A DNA stretch of 64,000 bases from Vibrio sinensis (lineage in GTDB: Bacteria > Pseudomonadota > Gammaproteobacteria > Enterobacterales > Vibrionaceae): NCBI RefSeq assembly GCF_003605645.1, contig NZ_QVMU01000001.1:620001-684000 (forward strand), written 5' to 3'. The stretch's first letter is position 1. Every line of letters begins with the position of its first letter. This document shows, in pieces, positions 27,818 to 37,050 of this stretch. The position numbers were made by a program, and so were the translations under genes. The notes beneath the pieces were generated by a model, which worked only from the letters and a program-made list of their open reading frames with translations, made no database searches and was not told the origin of the DNA.

Positions 27818-28204
27818 ATGAATACATTTAAGATTAGCGAACTCGCAAAAGAGTTCGATATTACGACCAGAAGTATTCGCTTTTATGAAGATGTAGGGTT
27901 AATTGCACCCGCTCGAAAAGGCAGTACTCGAATCTACAATGGGCGCGATAAGATTAGATTAAAGCTCATTCTGAGAGGGAAACGTTTGGGGTTCTCTCTG
28001 GCAGATATTAAAGAGTTGTTTGAGCTCTATGATACTGATCAAAGTACTGAACAATTAGCTTATATGATCCAGCTAATCGAAGAGAAGAAAGCCACATTGC
28101 AACAGCAAAGTGACGATATCAACGCAGTAATGATGGAGTTGAATGCCGCTAAATCGCGATGTGAAAACACTCTAAAATCCATAAATGGTGATACTACCAC
28201 CTGA
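27818..28204 (+). CDS. liuR: MerR-family regulator of branched-chain amino acid catabolism
   Basis: 128 aa from the ATG at 27818; a TTG six bases earlier is less likely. The N-terminal MerR helix-turn-helix with wing is FKISELAKEFDITTRSIRFYEDVGLIAPARKGSTRIY, followed by KIRLKLILRGKRLGFSLADIKELFELYD and a coiled-coil dimerisation helix. The protein is short and lacks metal-binding cysteines at the end, as in LiuR. It is divergent from the valine operon and first before liuABCDE; matching sites occur here and before etfB. LiuR is known in proteobacteria as regulator of leucine/isovalerate genes; the effector is not evident. Confidence 0.92.
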   Translation: MNTFKISELAKEFDITTRSIRFYEDVGLIAPARKGSTRIYNGRDKIRLKLILRGKRLGFSLADIKELFELYDTDQSTEQLAYMIQLIEEKKATLQQQSDDINAVMMELNAAKSRCENTLKSINGDTTT

Positions 28205-28277
28205 GCACTTTCTAGAAAGCTCGTCTTAAGGGTTCTTATCTTCTAGGAACTTGGGTGGGGTAAAGCAAGGAAATGCA

Positions 28278-29447
28278 ATGAAATCGACCTATATTCCCCT
28301 CCACTTTGGTTATGATGAGACTATTGATTTACTACGAGACCAAATCAACAGCTTTGCCACCAATGAAATCGCACCTCTGGCCCACTCTATCGATCAATCC
28401 AATGAGTTCCCAAATCACCTCTGGGCCAAACTCGGCGAAATGGGCTTACTCGGGGTCACGGTATCAGAATCTTACGGGGGAGCCGAAATGGGCTACCTCG
28501 CTCATGTTGTCGCCATGGAAGAAATTAGTCGCGCTTCTGCATCCGTCGGACTCAGTTATGGCGCTCACTCCAACTTATGCGTGAATCAAATCCATCGAAA
28601 CGGAACCCAATCCCAGAAAGAAAAGTATTTACCTAAACTGGTCTCAGGTGAACACGTTGGCGCTCTCGCAATGAGCGAGCCCGGCGCAGGTTCTGATGTC
28701 ATTGCAATGCAGCTTAAAGCTGAGCGAAATGGTGATGTTTATATCCTTAACGGCAATAAAATGTGGATCACCAATGGGCCGGATGCTCATACCTATGTCG
28801 TGTACGCAAAAACCGCCCCTGACTTAAATGCGAACGGAATTACCGCATTCATTGTCGAGCGTGGTTTTTCTGGGTTTTCACAAGCGCAAAAACTCGACAA
28901 ACTGGGCATGCGCGGCTCCAATACCTGTGAGTTGGTTTTTAATGATTGTCACGTACCCGCAGAGAATGTGCTCGGGTTTGAAAATCAGGGCGTTAAAGTT
29001 CTCATGAGTGGTTTGGATTATGAGCGAGTCGTTTTGGCCGGCGGCCCACTAGGTATTATGCAAGCTTGCATGGATTTGGTCGTTCCGTACATACATGACC
29101 GCAAGCAATTTGGGCAAGCTATTGGTCAGTTTCAACTGGTGCAAGGAAAAATCGCAGATATGTACACCCAAATGAATGCGGCTAAAGCCTATGTCTACAC
29201 CGTCGCTGGTGCTTGTGACCGAGGTGAAACCACCCGAAAAGATGCTGCCGGCGCGATTCTATATAGCGCGGAAGTTGCGACTAGAATGGCCCTTGATACT
29301 ATTCAATTGCTTGGTGGTAATGGGTATATCAACGAATTCTCCGCGGGACGTTTATTGCGTGACGCCAAGTTATACGAAATTGGCGCGGGAACTTCTGAAA
29401 TACGCCGAATGTTAATTGGTCGTGAGCTATTTGACGAAAGCCGATAA
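28278..29447 (+). CDS. liuA: Isovaleryl-CoA dehydrogenase
   Basis: 389 aa from the ATG at 28278 (AAGGAA upstream; the frame is open to 28251). Acyl-CoA dehydrogenase domains are in order, with [21 protein letters not shown] and [17 protein letters not shown]. The catalytic Glu sits in the middle helix, [18 protein letters not shown], and the usual C-terminal Glu position reads [16 protein letters not shown]; this switch is the mark of isovaleryl-CoA dehydrogenase. It converts isovaleryl-CoA to 3-methylcrotonyl-CoA, electrons going to EtfAB. First enzyme gene of the leucine operon. Confidence 0.95.
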   Translation: MKSTYIPLHFGYDETIDLLRDQINSFATNEIAPLAHSIDQSNEFPNHLWAKLGEMGLLGVTVSESYGGAEMGYLAHVVAMEEISRASASVGLSYGAHSNLCVNQIHRNGTQSQKEKYLPKLVSGEHVGALAMSEPGAGSDVIAMQLKAERNGDVYILNGNKMWITNGPDAHTYVVYAKTAPDLNANGITAFIVERGFSGFSQAQKLDKLGMRGSNTCELVFNDCHVPAENVLGFENQGVKVLMSGLDYERVVLAGGPLGIMQACMDLVVPYIHDRKQFGQAIGQFQLVQGKIADMYTQMNAAKAYVYTVAGACDRGETTRKDAAGAILYSAEVATRMALDTIQLLGGNGYINEFSAGRLLRDAKLYEIGAGTSEIRRMLIGRELFDESR

Positions 29448-29491
29448 CGGTTAACGATACCCATTTTACAATGCCAGGGGAGAAAAGATTT

Positions 29492-31099
29492 ATGGCTTTG
29501 TTATCGAGCAAAATTAATACTCAATCTGAGCAATATAAAGAGAACTATCGCGCGATGGCAACATTAGTTGATGAACTTTATAGCGTAACAAACAAAATTG
29601 AAGATGGCGGTGGTGAAGCGGCTCGAAACCATCAAAAAAACAAAGGAAAACTATCCGTTCGAGAGCGTGTTTTGGCGTTAGTTGATCCCGGTTCTTCCTT
29701 TCTAGAAGTGGGTCAATTCGCCGCATGGGAAGTTTATGCTGACTATGTGCCTTGCGCCGGAGTTGTTGCTGGGATCGGATTTATCGACGGCATCGAATGC
29801 ATGATAGTCGCCAATGACGCTACGGTAAAAGGAGGCAGTTATTACCCTTTGACCGTAAAAAAACATCTCCGTGCTCAAGAAATTGCTGAAAAATGTCGCT
29901 TACCTTGTGTCTATCTTGTCGATTCTGGTGGTGCTAATCTCCCCCGTCAAGATGAAGTTTTTCCCGACAAAGACCATTTTGGGCGCATATTTTATAATCA
30001 AGCTCGCATGTCAGCAAAAGGCATCGCCCAAATTGCGGTCGTCATGGGACTATGTACCGCTGGCGGGGCTTACGTCCCTGCCATGTGTGATGTGTCTATC
30101 ATTGTCAAAGATCAAGGGACCATCTTCTTAGCAGGACCTCCTCTAGTAAAAGCCGCTACCGGTGAAGAAGTCAGCGCCGAGGATTTAGGTGGCGCTGATG
30201 TCCATTGCCGCACTTCAGGGGTTGCCGATTATTGCGCCGAGAACGATCACCACGCTTTACAATTAGCTCGGCAAGCCGTAGCTCAAATTAATCATGTTAA
30301 ACCGTCACAATTACGAAAAAAAAACGCCCAACCCCCTCGCTTTTCCGCGCAAGAAATTTACGGCATTGTTGGAACCGATCTTAAAAAGCCTGTCGATGTA
30401 AGAGAGGTCATTGCCCGCATGGTTGACGATTCGCACTTTGATGAATTCAAAGCCTTGTTCGGTGAAACCTTAGTGTGTGGCTTTGCCCATTTACATGGCT
30501 ATCCGATAGGTATTGTTGCGAACAACGGTATTTTATTTTCTGAGTCCGCACAAAAAGGCGCCCACTTTGTTGAACTGTGCGCTCAACGAAAAATCCCACT
30601 GCTGTTTTTACAAAACATCACCGGCTTTATGGTTGGCCAAAAATATGAGGCACAAGGTATCGCAAAACATGGCGCGAAAATGGTGACAGCTGTCGCTTGT
30701 GCCGATGTGCCGAAATTTACCGTGATCATTGGGGGCTCATATGGTGCCGGCAATTATGGTATGTGCGGTCGAGCTTATGATCCAACCATGATGTGGATGT
30801 GGCCAAATGCACGAATCTCTGTCATGGGTGGCGATCAAGCTGCTGGTGTAATGGCACAGGTCACCCGAGATATAAAAACTCGCAAAGGCGAAAGTTGGAG
30901 CGACGAACAAGAAAGCGAATTTAAGCGCCCTATCATTGAGCAATATCAACAGCAAAGCCATGCTTATTATGCCAGTGCCCGACTCTGGGATGATGGCATC
31001 ATTGATCCAGCAAAAACACGAGATGTGGTTGGGTTAGCCCTTTCTGCTGCGCTCAATGCTCCAATTCCAGAAAGTAAATTTGGTATATTTCGAATGTAA
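29492..31099 (+). CDS. liuB: Methylcrotonyl-CoA carboxylase, carboxyltransferase (beta) subunit
   Basis: 535 aa from the ATG at 29492, with AGGGGAG about ten bases upstream. Typical carboxyltransferase organisation: N-terminal [22 protein letters not shown], the acyl-CoA pocket [46 protein letters not shown] with [13 protein letters not shown], and the C-terminal half with [31 protein letters not shown] and [33 protein letters not shown]. It transfers carboxybiotin from LiuD to 3-methylcrotonyl-CoA, giving 3-methylglutaconyl-CoA. Confidence 0.96.
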   Translation: MALLSSKINTQSEQYKENYRAMATLVDELYSVTNKIEDGGGEAARNHQKNKGKLSVRERVLALVDPGSSFLEVGQFAAWEVYADYVPCAGVVAGIGFIDGIECMIVANDATVKGGSYYPLTVKKHLRAQEIAEKCRLPCVYLVDSGGANLPRQDEVFPDKDHFGRIFYNQARMSAKGIAQIAVVMGLCTAGGAYVPAMCDVSIIVKDQGTIFLAGPPLVKAATGEEVSAEDLGGADVHCRTSGVADYCAENDHHALQLARQAVAQINHVKPSQLRKKNAQPPRFSAQEIYGIVGTDLKKPVDVREVIARMVDDSHFDEFKALFGETLVCGFAHLHGYPIGIVANNGILFSESAQKGAHFVELCAQRKIPLLFLQNITGFMVGQKYEAQGIAKHGAKMVTAVACADVPKFTVIIGGSYGAGNYGMCGRAYDPTMMWMWPNARISVMGGDQAAGVMAQVTRDIKTRKGESWSDEQESEFKRPIIEQYQQQSHAYYASARLWDDGIIDPAKTRDVVGLALSAALNAPIPESKFGIFRM

Positions 31100-31222
31100 T
31101 CGTCGAATCGAACATTCTGACTATACTTAACAAGAGGTTAAGTCTCAGTATCAACAAGTTGGCGTATTAAGCTTCACTGCTTACTGTGAATCAAGGTTTC
31201 AATTACTGACATAGGAAGTCGC

Positions 31223-32005
31223 ATGAATCGATTACTACTTACTCGGGACGAGAATGGAGTTGCATGGCTGAGCTTAAATCGCCCAGAAAAACACAATGCT
31301 TTTGATGACAAACTCATCGCCTCGTTTTTGACGGTGCTGGAGCAACTCAGCCAAGACGATTCGCTAACTGCGCTTGTGCTCACTGCTCAAGGTAAACACT
31401 TCTCATCCGGAGCAGATCTTCACTGGATGCAATCCATGGCAAATAAAACCGAGAAACAGAATTTGCAGGATGCTCGACAACTCGCCAAACTTCTATACGC
31501 GCTAGATAATTTCAACAAACCAACCATTGCTTTAGTTCATGGTGCCGCATTTGGCGGGGCTTTAGGTCTTATCTGTTGTTGTGATATAGCTATCGGGACC
31601 CCAAACTGCCGTTTCTGCTTAAGTGAAGTAAAACTCGGGCTCATCCCAGCAACAATTAGCCCCTATGTCATTCGGACCATAGGTCAACGTCAAAGTCGTC
31701 GTTATTTCCTCACCGCTGAATTAATAAAAGCTGAAACGGCATTATCTTTGGAGATCTTACATCAAATATCTTATCAACCAGAAGAGACTGTAGAGCGTAT
31801 TTTAGGTCAACTGCGCAACAATGGACCCCAAGCTCTTAAAGCAGCAAAAGAACTCTGTTTACAATGCCATAATCACCCCATCGATGAATCAATCATTGAG
31901 TACACCAGTCATGCTATTGCAACGGCTCGCGTCTCCGCTGAGGGCCAAGAAGGGCTGACTGCATTTTTTGAGAAACGCGAAGCCAGTTGGAGGAGCGATG
32001 ATTAA
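31223..32005 (+). CDS. liuC: Methylglutaconyl-CoA hydratase
   Basis: 260 aa crotonase-family protein. Oxyanion-hole segments are HFSSGADLHWMQSMA and ALVHGAAFGGALGLICCCDIAIGTPNCRFCLSEVKLGLIPATISPYVIRTIG. The F-G-G-A-L-G-L-I pattern and place between liuB and liuD identify the 3-methylglutaconyl-CoA hydratase that makes HMG-CoA. A 123-base gap separates it from liuB. Its end overlaps the liuD start by 8 bases. Confidence 0.94.
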   Translation: MNRLLLTRDENGVAWLSLNRPEKHNAFDDKLIASFLTVLEQLSQDDSLTALVLTAQGKHFSSGADLHWMQSMANKTEKQNLQDARQLAKLLYALDNFNKPTIALVHGAAFGGALGLICCCDIAIGTPNCRFCLSEVKLGLIPATISPYVIRTIGQRQSRRYFLTAELIKAETALSLEILHQISYQPEETVERILGQLRNNGPQALKAAKELCLQCHNHPIDESIIEYTSHAIATARVSAEGQEGLTAFFEKREASWRSDD

Positions 32006-34025
32006 AAGAGTATTGATTGCTAACCGTGGTGAGATCGCTTGTCGAATAATCAAAACAGCAAAACGAATGGCGATAGAGACCGTTGCGGTATATTCCGATG
32101 CGGATAAACACAGCTTGCACGTCAAACAAGCTGACTACGCAGAGCATATTGGTCCCTCTCCCGCAAGTGAGTCCTATCTTAATATTGATGCCATCATCGT
32201 AGCCGCAAAAAAATGGCAAGCGGATGCAATCCATCCAGGCTATGGTTTTCTCTCTGAAAATGCGTTATTGGCGCAAGCTTGCTGTGATAATGACATCGTT
32301 TTCATCGGTCCATCAAGTCGGGCGATTGAGCAAATGGGCTCGAAATCCCAAGCAAAAACGATTATGGCTAACGCAAAAGTACCTCTCGTACCCGGTTATC
32401 ACGGTGCTGATAACAGTGTTTCGCATCTACTTGCTGAGGCGGAAAAAATTGGCTATCCCGTCATGCTTAAAGCGACACAAGGTGGTGGTGGTAAGGGCAT
32501 GCGAGTGGTCCACAACGCTTCTGAAATGCCATTGGCTATTGATGGCGCTCAGCGCGAATCTCTTTCAAGTTTTGGCGATGATCAGTTACTAATTGAAAAA
32601 TGTATTTTGAAGCCTCGTCACGTCGAAATTCAAGTTTTTGCTGATGCTCATGGCCATTGCCTCTATCTCTCGGATCGCGATTGCTCTATTCAACGTCGCC
32701 ATCAAAAAGTCGTGGAAGAAGCTCCAGCTCCCGGCTTATCGGAGCCACTGCGTCAGAAGATGGGTCAGGCTGCTGTTCTTGCAGCTAAAGCCATCAATTA
32801 TGTCGGCGCAGGGACGGTTGAGTTTTTACTTGATGAAGATGAGCAGTTTTATTTCATGGAGATGAATACTCGTCTTCAAGTCGAGCACCCTGTCACTGAA
32901 TTAATAACAAACATTGATTTAGTCGAATGGCAATTCAACATCGCTTCAGGTAACGCGTTACCTATTACTCAACACCAAATCACACACTACGGTCATGCAA
33001 TAGAACTTCGGGTTTATGCTGAAGACACGAACAACAACTTTATGCCATCGACTGGCCGTATCGATTACATGATGACACCACCATCAAACCATCACATTCG
33101 TCTTGATAGCGGTATAGAGCAAGGCAATCAAATTAGCGAATTCTATGATCCGATGATCAGTAAATTGATTACATGGGGAGAAACAAGAGACATAGCATTG
33201 ACGCAACTTAAGCAAGCGTTAAAGCAATATCAGATTTGTGGCGTCACTACCAATATCGGTTATTTGTACAGTATCATCGATCAAGCCGCCTTTGCTGATT
33301 CAAAACTCAATACTGACTTCCTCGTTGAGCATCAAGATTCAATAGCGCAGCTGCAAAATATAGCTCCGTCAATTTGGTTAACCTTTGCGGCTGTTGCTCG
33401 CAGGCTCCACTTAGTATCAGCCAAGAGTGAAGCCTCTCCCGCACCAAGCTCACAAGGGTTTAGACTGTCACAAAATAACCAATTCCGTTTCAATTTCACC
33501 CGCGGTAGTGAAAATAGCGAAGTTCTATTAACCGATAACAATCAATATTCATTTGATAGTTTCAAGGTCACTATTGATTCGGATATCTCCCATGCTTTCG
33601 TCGTCGACATAGACATAAACATAGACCAGTCAAAACAAATTACCATTGAACTAAATGGCGTACGATATTGTTATTCTGCATTGATTGATCAGCATGACAC
33701 GACAATTTTCTTTTTAGGGCAACAGCGTACATTCGCTCATCATGCAAGCTATCAACCGATTGATGATACGACGGAAGATCTCAGCCCTAGTGCACCGTTA
33801 AACGGACTCATATCAGCCATTCTTGTCAACGAGGGCGATAGCGTTGAAAGCGGGCAACCCTTGTTAGTGTTAGAAGCAATGAAAATGGAATACACCATCT
33901 TTGCCCCACAACCAGCAATGATTGAATCCATTCTGTATCAAATTGGTGACCAAGTTCAACATGGTGCGGTGTTGGTGCAACTATTAGCTGAATCTAAAGA
34001 TTCTCCGATGAATACGGAGGGATGA
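31998..34025 (+). CDS. liuD: Methylcrotonyl-CoA carboxylase, biotin carboxylase/carrier (alpha) subunit
   Basis: 675 aa from the ATG at 31998, preceded by GGAGGAG, overlapping liuC by 8 bases. Biotin carboxylase N-domain (MIKRVLIANRGEIACRI), ATP-grasp domain with the GGGGKGMR loop and EMNTRLQVEHPVTE, and biotin carboxylase C-domain fill residues 1 to about 450. A middle linker follows, then a biotinyl carrier domain with EAMKME; Lys629 is the expected biotin attachment site. It carboxylates biotin with ATP and bicarbonate for LiuB. The frame is open further upstream, but MIKRVLIANRGE is the invariant family start. Confidence 0.96.
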   Translation: MIKRVLIANRGEIACRIIKTAKRMAIETVAVYSDADKHSLHVKQADYAEHIGPSPASESYLNIDAIIVAAKKWQADAIHPGYGFLSENALLAQACCDNDIVFIGPSSRAIEQMGSKSQAKTIMANAKVPLVPGYHGADNSVSHLLAEAEKIGYPVMLKATQGGGGKGMRVVHNASEMPLAIDGAQRESLSSFGDDQLLIEKCILKPRHVEIQVFADAHGHCLYLSDRDCSIQRRHQKVVEEAPAPGLSEPLRQKMGQAAVLAAKAINYVGAGTVEFLLDEDEQFYFMEMNTRLQVEHPVTELITNIDLVEWQFNIASGNALPITQHQITHYGHAIELRVYAEDTNNNFMPSTGRIDYMMTPPSNHHIRLDSGIEQGNQISEFYDPMISKLITWGETRDIALTQLKQALKQYQICGVTTNIGYLYSIIDQAAFADSKLNTDFLVEHQDSIAQLQNIAPSIWLTFAAVARRLHLVSAKSEASPAPSSQGFRLSQNNQFRFNFTRGSENSEVLLTDNNQYSFDSFKVTIDSDISHAFVVDIDINIDQSKQITIELNGVRYCYSALIDQHDTTIFFLGQQRTFAHHASYQPIDDTTEDLSPSAPLNGLISAILVNEGDSVESGQPLLVLEAMKMEYTIFAPQPAMIESILYQIGDQVQHGAVLVQLLAESKDSPMNTEG

Positions 34026-34026
34026 A

Positions 34027-34935
34027 ATGCTTCCAAATAACGTCAATTTAGTTGAAGTTGGACCAAGAGATGGACTACAAAATGAAAACGCTGTCACTCT
34101 TGAAGATAAAATTCGACTCATCAATCGGCTAAGCCAAAGTGGCCTTAAACATATTGAGGCTGGCGCATTTGTTTCCCCCAAATGGGTCCCTCAAATGGCA
34201 GAATCGGATCAGGTTTTCAAACAAATTAACTCAAATAACGATGTTATTTATAGCGCCCTAACACCTAACCTAGCCGGTTTAGAAAGGGCAATAGAATGTG
34301 GTGTTAAACAAATTGCGGTATTTGGCTCCGCATCTGAAACATTCTGTCAAAAAAACATCAATTGCAGCATCTCACAAAGCCTCACTCGCTTTGAGTCTGT
34401 CATCGCACTAGCAAAACAACATGGTATGAATGTCAGAGGCTACCTCTCTTGTACCATGGTATGCCCTTATGAGGGCGTCATAACGCCAGTACAAGCCGTA
34501 AACGTCGCTAAGAAACTGTTTGATATGGGCTGTTATGAGATATCACTCGGTGACACTGTAGGGAAAGCGACACCAAATAGAGTCGAATCACTACTCAATC
34601 AAACGCTCCAACATTTGCCGAAAAAGGCCGTTGCTGTTCACTTTCATGATACCTGGGGGCAAGCATTAGCCAATATTTATCAAGCTTTGACGATGGGGAT
34701 TAACACCATAGATTCTGCAGTTGCAGGCTTAGGTGGTTGTCCCTATGCACAAGGTGCAAGTGGAAATGTCGCGACGGAAGATGTCATCTACTTGTGTGAA
34801 AACCTAGGCATAGAAACCGGGGTCGAATTAGCAACAATCAATCAAGCTGGCTGGGAAATTTGTCGCTCACTTGCAAAAAGACCTATTTCAAAAGTGGCAT
34901 TAGCGTTAGGCGACCCCTATGCACTTAAAAACTGA
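34027..34935 (+). CDS. liuE: Hydroxymethylglutaryl-CoA lyase
   Basis: 302 aa, standard length. TIM-barrel HMGL-like protein starting LVEVGPRDGLQNE (metal-binding Asp and adjacent residues), with FVSPKWVPQMAES, the metal-binding HFHDTWGQALANIY and the active-site cysteine loop AVAGLGGCPYAQGASGNVATEDVIYL. It splits HMG-CoA to acetyl-CoA and acetoacetate. It starts one base after the liuD stop, so translation is coupled. The acetoacetate can be reactivated by the synthetase encoded downstream. Confidence 0.96.
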   Translation: MLPNNVNLVEVGPRDGLQNENAVTLEDKIRLINRLSQSGLKHIEAGAFVSPKWVPQMAESDQVFKQINSNNDVIYSALTPNLAGLERAIECGVKQIAVFGSASETFCQKNINCSISQSLTRFESVIALAKQHGMNVRGYLSCTMVCPYEGVITPVQAVNVAKKLFDMGCYEISLGDTVGKATPNRVESLLNQTLQHLPKKAVAVHFHDTWGQALANIYQALTMGINTIDSAVAGLGGCPYAQGASGNVATEDVIYLCENLGIETGVELATINQAGWEICRSLAKRPISKVALALGDPYALKN

Positions 34936-35242
34936 TGTAATTCAAAACCAATGTACTTCAAAACAAGTCGCGCATTTAAGCGTTGCTCAAAGAAAACATA
35001 ATTAGACAGATCTTAAAGTACTTCGTAAGCAATACGATACACAGCGTGATATGGAAATTCACGGCAAATCACACATCTCTATGCGTCTCGATTTGACTCA
35101 AGGATATTGCATTTTTAGCGTTATCATTATGTTAATAAAATACTATCATATCGACTGAGCTACATTGACGTACACGTAAACGTAAATTAACATCATTTTA
35201 ACAACAGCATAAAATAGACTTCACTTTAAAAAGGAATCTAAC
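34936..35242 (+). promoter_or_regulatory. liuE-etfB intergenic region (307 bases) with LiuR-type site and promoter
   Basis: No gene is seen. TTGACGTACACGTAA begins at 35165 and continues into ACGTAAACGTAAA (to 35186), resembling the LiuR sites at 27624-27668. The same TTGACG (35165-35170) can be a -35 element, with TAACAT (35188-35193) as -10 at a 17-base spacer. This suggests etfBA has its own LiuR-responsive promoter. Confidence 0.6.
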
Positions 35243-35995
35243 GTGAAAATATTAGTGCCAATCAAAAGGGTTATCGATCCCTACATCAAAGTTCGTGTCA
35301 AATCAGACCATACTGATGTCGAAACCAATAACGTTAAGATGACCATTAATCCATTTTGTGAAATTGCCGTTGAAGAAGCAATCCGACTAAAAGAAGCCAA
35401 TCATGCTGACGAAGTCATTGTCGTCACTGCGGGTGGACAACAAAGCCAAGAGCAACTGCGTACTGCCCTAGCATTGGGTGCTGATCGAGCAATCCACATC
35501 GAAACGGTGGACAAACTTGAGCCTTTAACTGTTGCTAAATTACTGCAAGCAATCGTCCATCAAGAACAAGCCGATTTAGTGATTACAGGTAAGCAATCTA
35601 TTGATACGGACAACAACCAAGTCGCACAAATGTTAGCGGCGCTGCTCGACTGGCCTCAAGCGACGTTTGCTTCAAATATTGAAATCAATGAGAAAAACAT
35701 AGAGGTAGAGAGAGAAGTCGATGGCGGTTTAATGACTGTCTCAATGGCACTACCGGCGGTAGTTAGTACCGATCTTCGCTTAAATGAACCTCGCTTTGCC
35801 TCTTTACCTAATATCATGAAAGCGAAACGAAAACCCATGTCTATCGTTACTCCTGAAAGCCTTGGTGTCGAGATCATATTTAGCCAAACGGTTATTGAAG
35901 TCATGCCACCAGCGCAGAAAAAAGGAGGTATAAGAGTAGAGTCGGTCACAGAACTGGTCGATAAACTTAAAAACGAAGCAAAGGTGATTGTATGA
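35243..35995 (+). CDS. etfB: Electron transfer flavoprotein, beta subunit
   Basis: 250 aa, usual length. It begins MKILVPIKRVIDPYIKVRVKSD, with NPFCEIAVEEAIRLKE and the nucleotide-binding-like segment ALALGADRAIHIET. The signature region VEREVDGGLMTVSMALPAVVSTDLRLNEPRFASLPNIMKAKRKP is diagnostic. EtfB carries AMP and docks acyl-CoA dehydrogenases. Its partner EtfA overlaps it by four bases. In context it collects electrons from LiuA and the isobutyryl-CoA dehydrogenase and passes them to ETF-quinone oxidoreductase, which is not in the window. Confidence 0.96.
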   Translation: MKILVPIKRVIDPYIKVRVKSDHTDVETNNVKMTINPFCEIAVEEAIRLKEANHADEVIVVTAGGQQSQEQLRTALALGADRAIHIETVDKLEPLTVAKLLQAIVHQEQADLVITGKQSIDTDNNQVAQMLAALLDWPQATFASNIEINEKNIEVEREVDGGLMTVSMALPAVVSTDLRLNEPRFASLPNIMKAKRKPMSIVTPESLGVEIIFSQTVIEVMPPAQKKGGIRVESVTELVDKLKNEAKVIV

Positions 35996-36945
35996 AAAAC
36001 CTAATTATTGCTGAGCATGATAATCAAGACCTTCATGCTGATACATTGAAAGTCGTTAGTGCGGCACACCAAATCAGTTCTGACAACACCATTTTGGTTA
36101 TTGGCTATCAATGTGAATCTGTCGCGAACCAAGCGAGCCAAGTGGATGGCATCAAACAAGTATTGTGCATTGATGCGCCCATCTATCAACATCATTTCTC
36201 TGAACACTTGGCTCCCGTGATCGCGCAGTTAGCCAATAACTATCAAACCATACTCGCCAGTTCATCTTCCAAAGGAAAAGATCTTACTCCACGAATCGCA
36301 GCAAAATGCGGTGTAGGACAAGTATCGGATATCATTCAAGTCATTGATGAAGCAACGTTTATCCGCCCTATTTATGCTGGTAACGCTCTTGCCAAAGTCA
36401 CGACCAAGGATGCGCTAAAAGTCATCACAGTTCGGACTTCCGCTTTCGAAGCGACAACAGTTTCAAATAATCATGAGAATGACGTAGAGATTGTTCAGCA
36501 ATCCATAGATTCATCATCTCTAGCTCATACCAATCTGCAAATAGCCTTTGTCTCCGAGTCCAAAACGGAAAGTTCTCGCCCAGAATTAACCGCAGCGGAA
36601 GTCGTCATCTCTGGTGGTCGAGGAGTAGGAAGTAAAGAAAACTTCGCCTTGATAGAGCAACTCGCCGATAAGTTAGGAGCCGCAATTGGTGCTTCACGTG
36701 CGGCGGTTGATGCAGGATTTGTCGCGAATGACTTACAAGTCGGTCAAACCGGTAAAATCGTCGCACCAAAACTGTATATCGCTGTTGGTATTTCTGGCGC
36801 TATACAGCATCTAGCCGGAATGAAAGAGTCCAAAGTCATTGTCGCGATAAACAAAGATCCCGATGCACCAATTTTTGAAATCGCCGATTACGGTTTAGTC
36901 GGCGACCTTTTTGACGTTCTACCTCAATTAGTGGAACAGCTTTAA
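35992..36945 (+). CDS. etfA: Electron transfer flavoprotein, alpha subunit
   Basis: 317 aa. The FAD-binding C-terminal domain is clear: [102 protein letters not shown]. The N-terminal half is the more divergent alpha/beta domain. The ATG overlaps the etfB stop (ATGA), indicating translational coupling into a 1:1 heterodimer. Role as for EtfB. Confidence 0.96.
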   Translation: MKNLIIAEHDNQDLHADTLKVVSAAHQISSDNTILVIGYQCESVANQASQVDGIKQVLCIDAPIYQHHFSEHLAPVIAQLANNYQTILASSSSKGKDLTPRIAAKCGVGQVSDIIQVIDEATFIRPIYAGNALAKVTTKDALKVITVRTSAFEATTVSNNHENDVEIVQQSIDSSSLAHTNLQIAFVSESKTESSRPELTAAEVVISGGRGVGSKENFALIEQLADKLGAAIGASRAAVDAGFVANDLQVGQTGKIVAPKLYIAVGISGAIQHLAGMKESKVIVAINKDPDAPIFEIADYGLVGDLFDVLPQLVEQL

Positions 36946-37050
36946 CTTAAGGTTTAGGGCAGAGTCTATTTCTCATGCTCTTTCTCATCGTTATACGCAT
37001 TATCCAGTCACTCATATAAACGTCAGCCATTTGCAAGATTAGAGGAAAAC

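Noticed and set aside
34936..35242. Mobile element or small gene between liuE and etfB
   Set aside because: No open frame with a ribosome site and no terminal repeats; only the LiuR-like site and promoter stand out.
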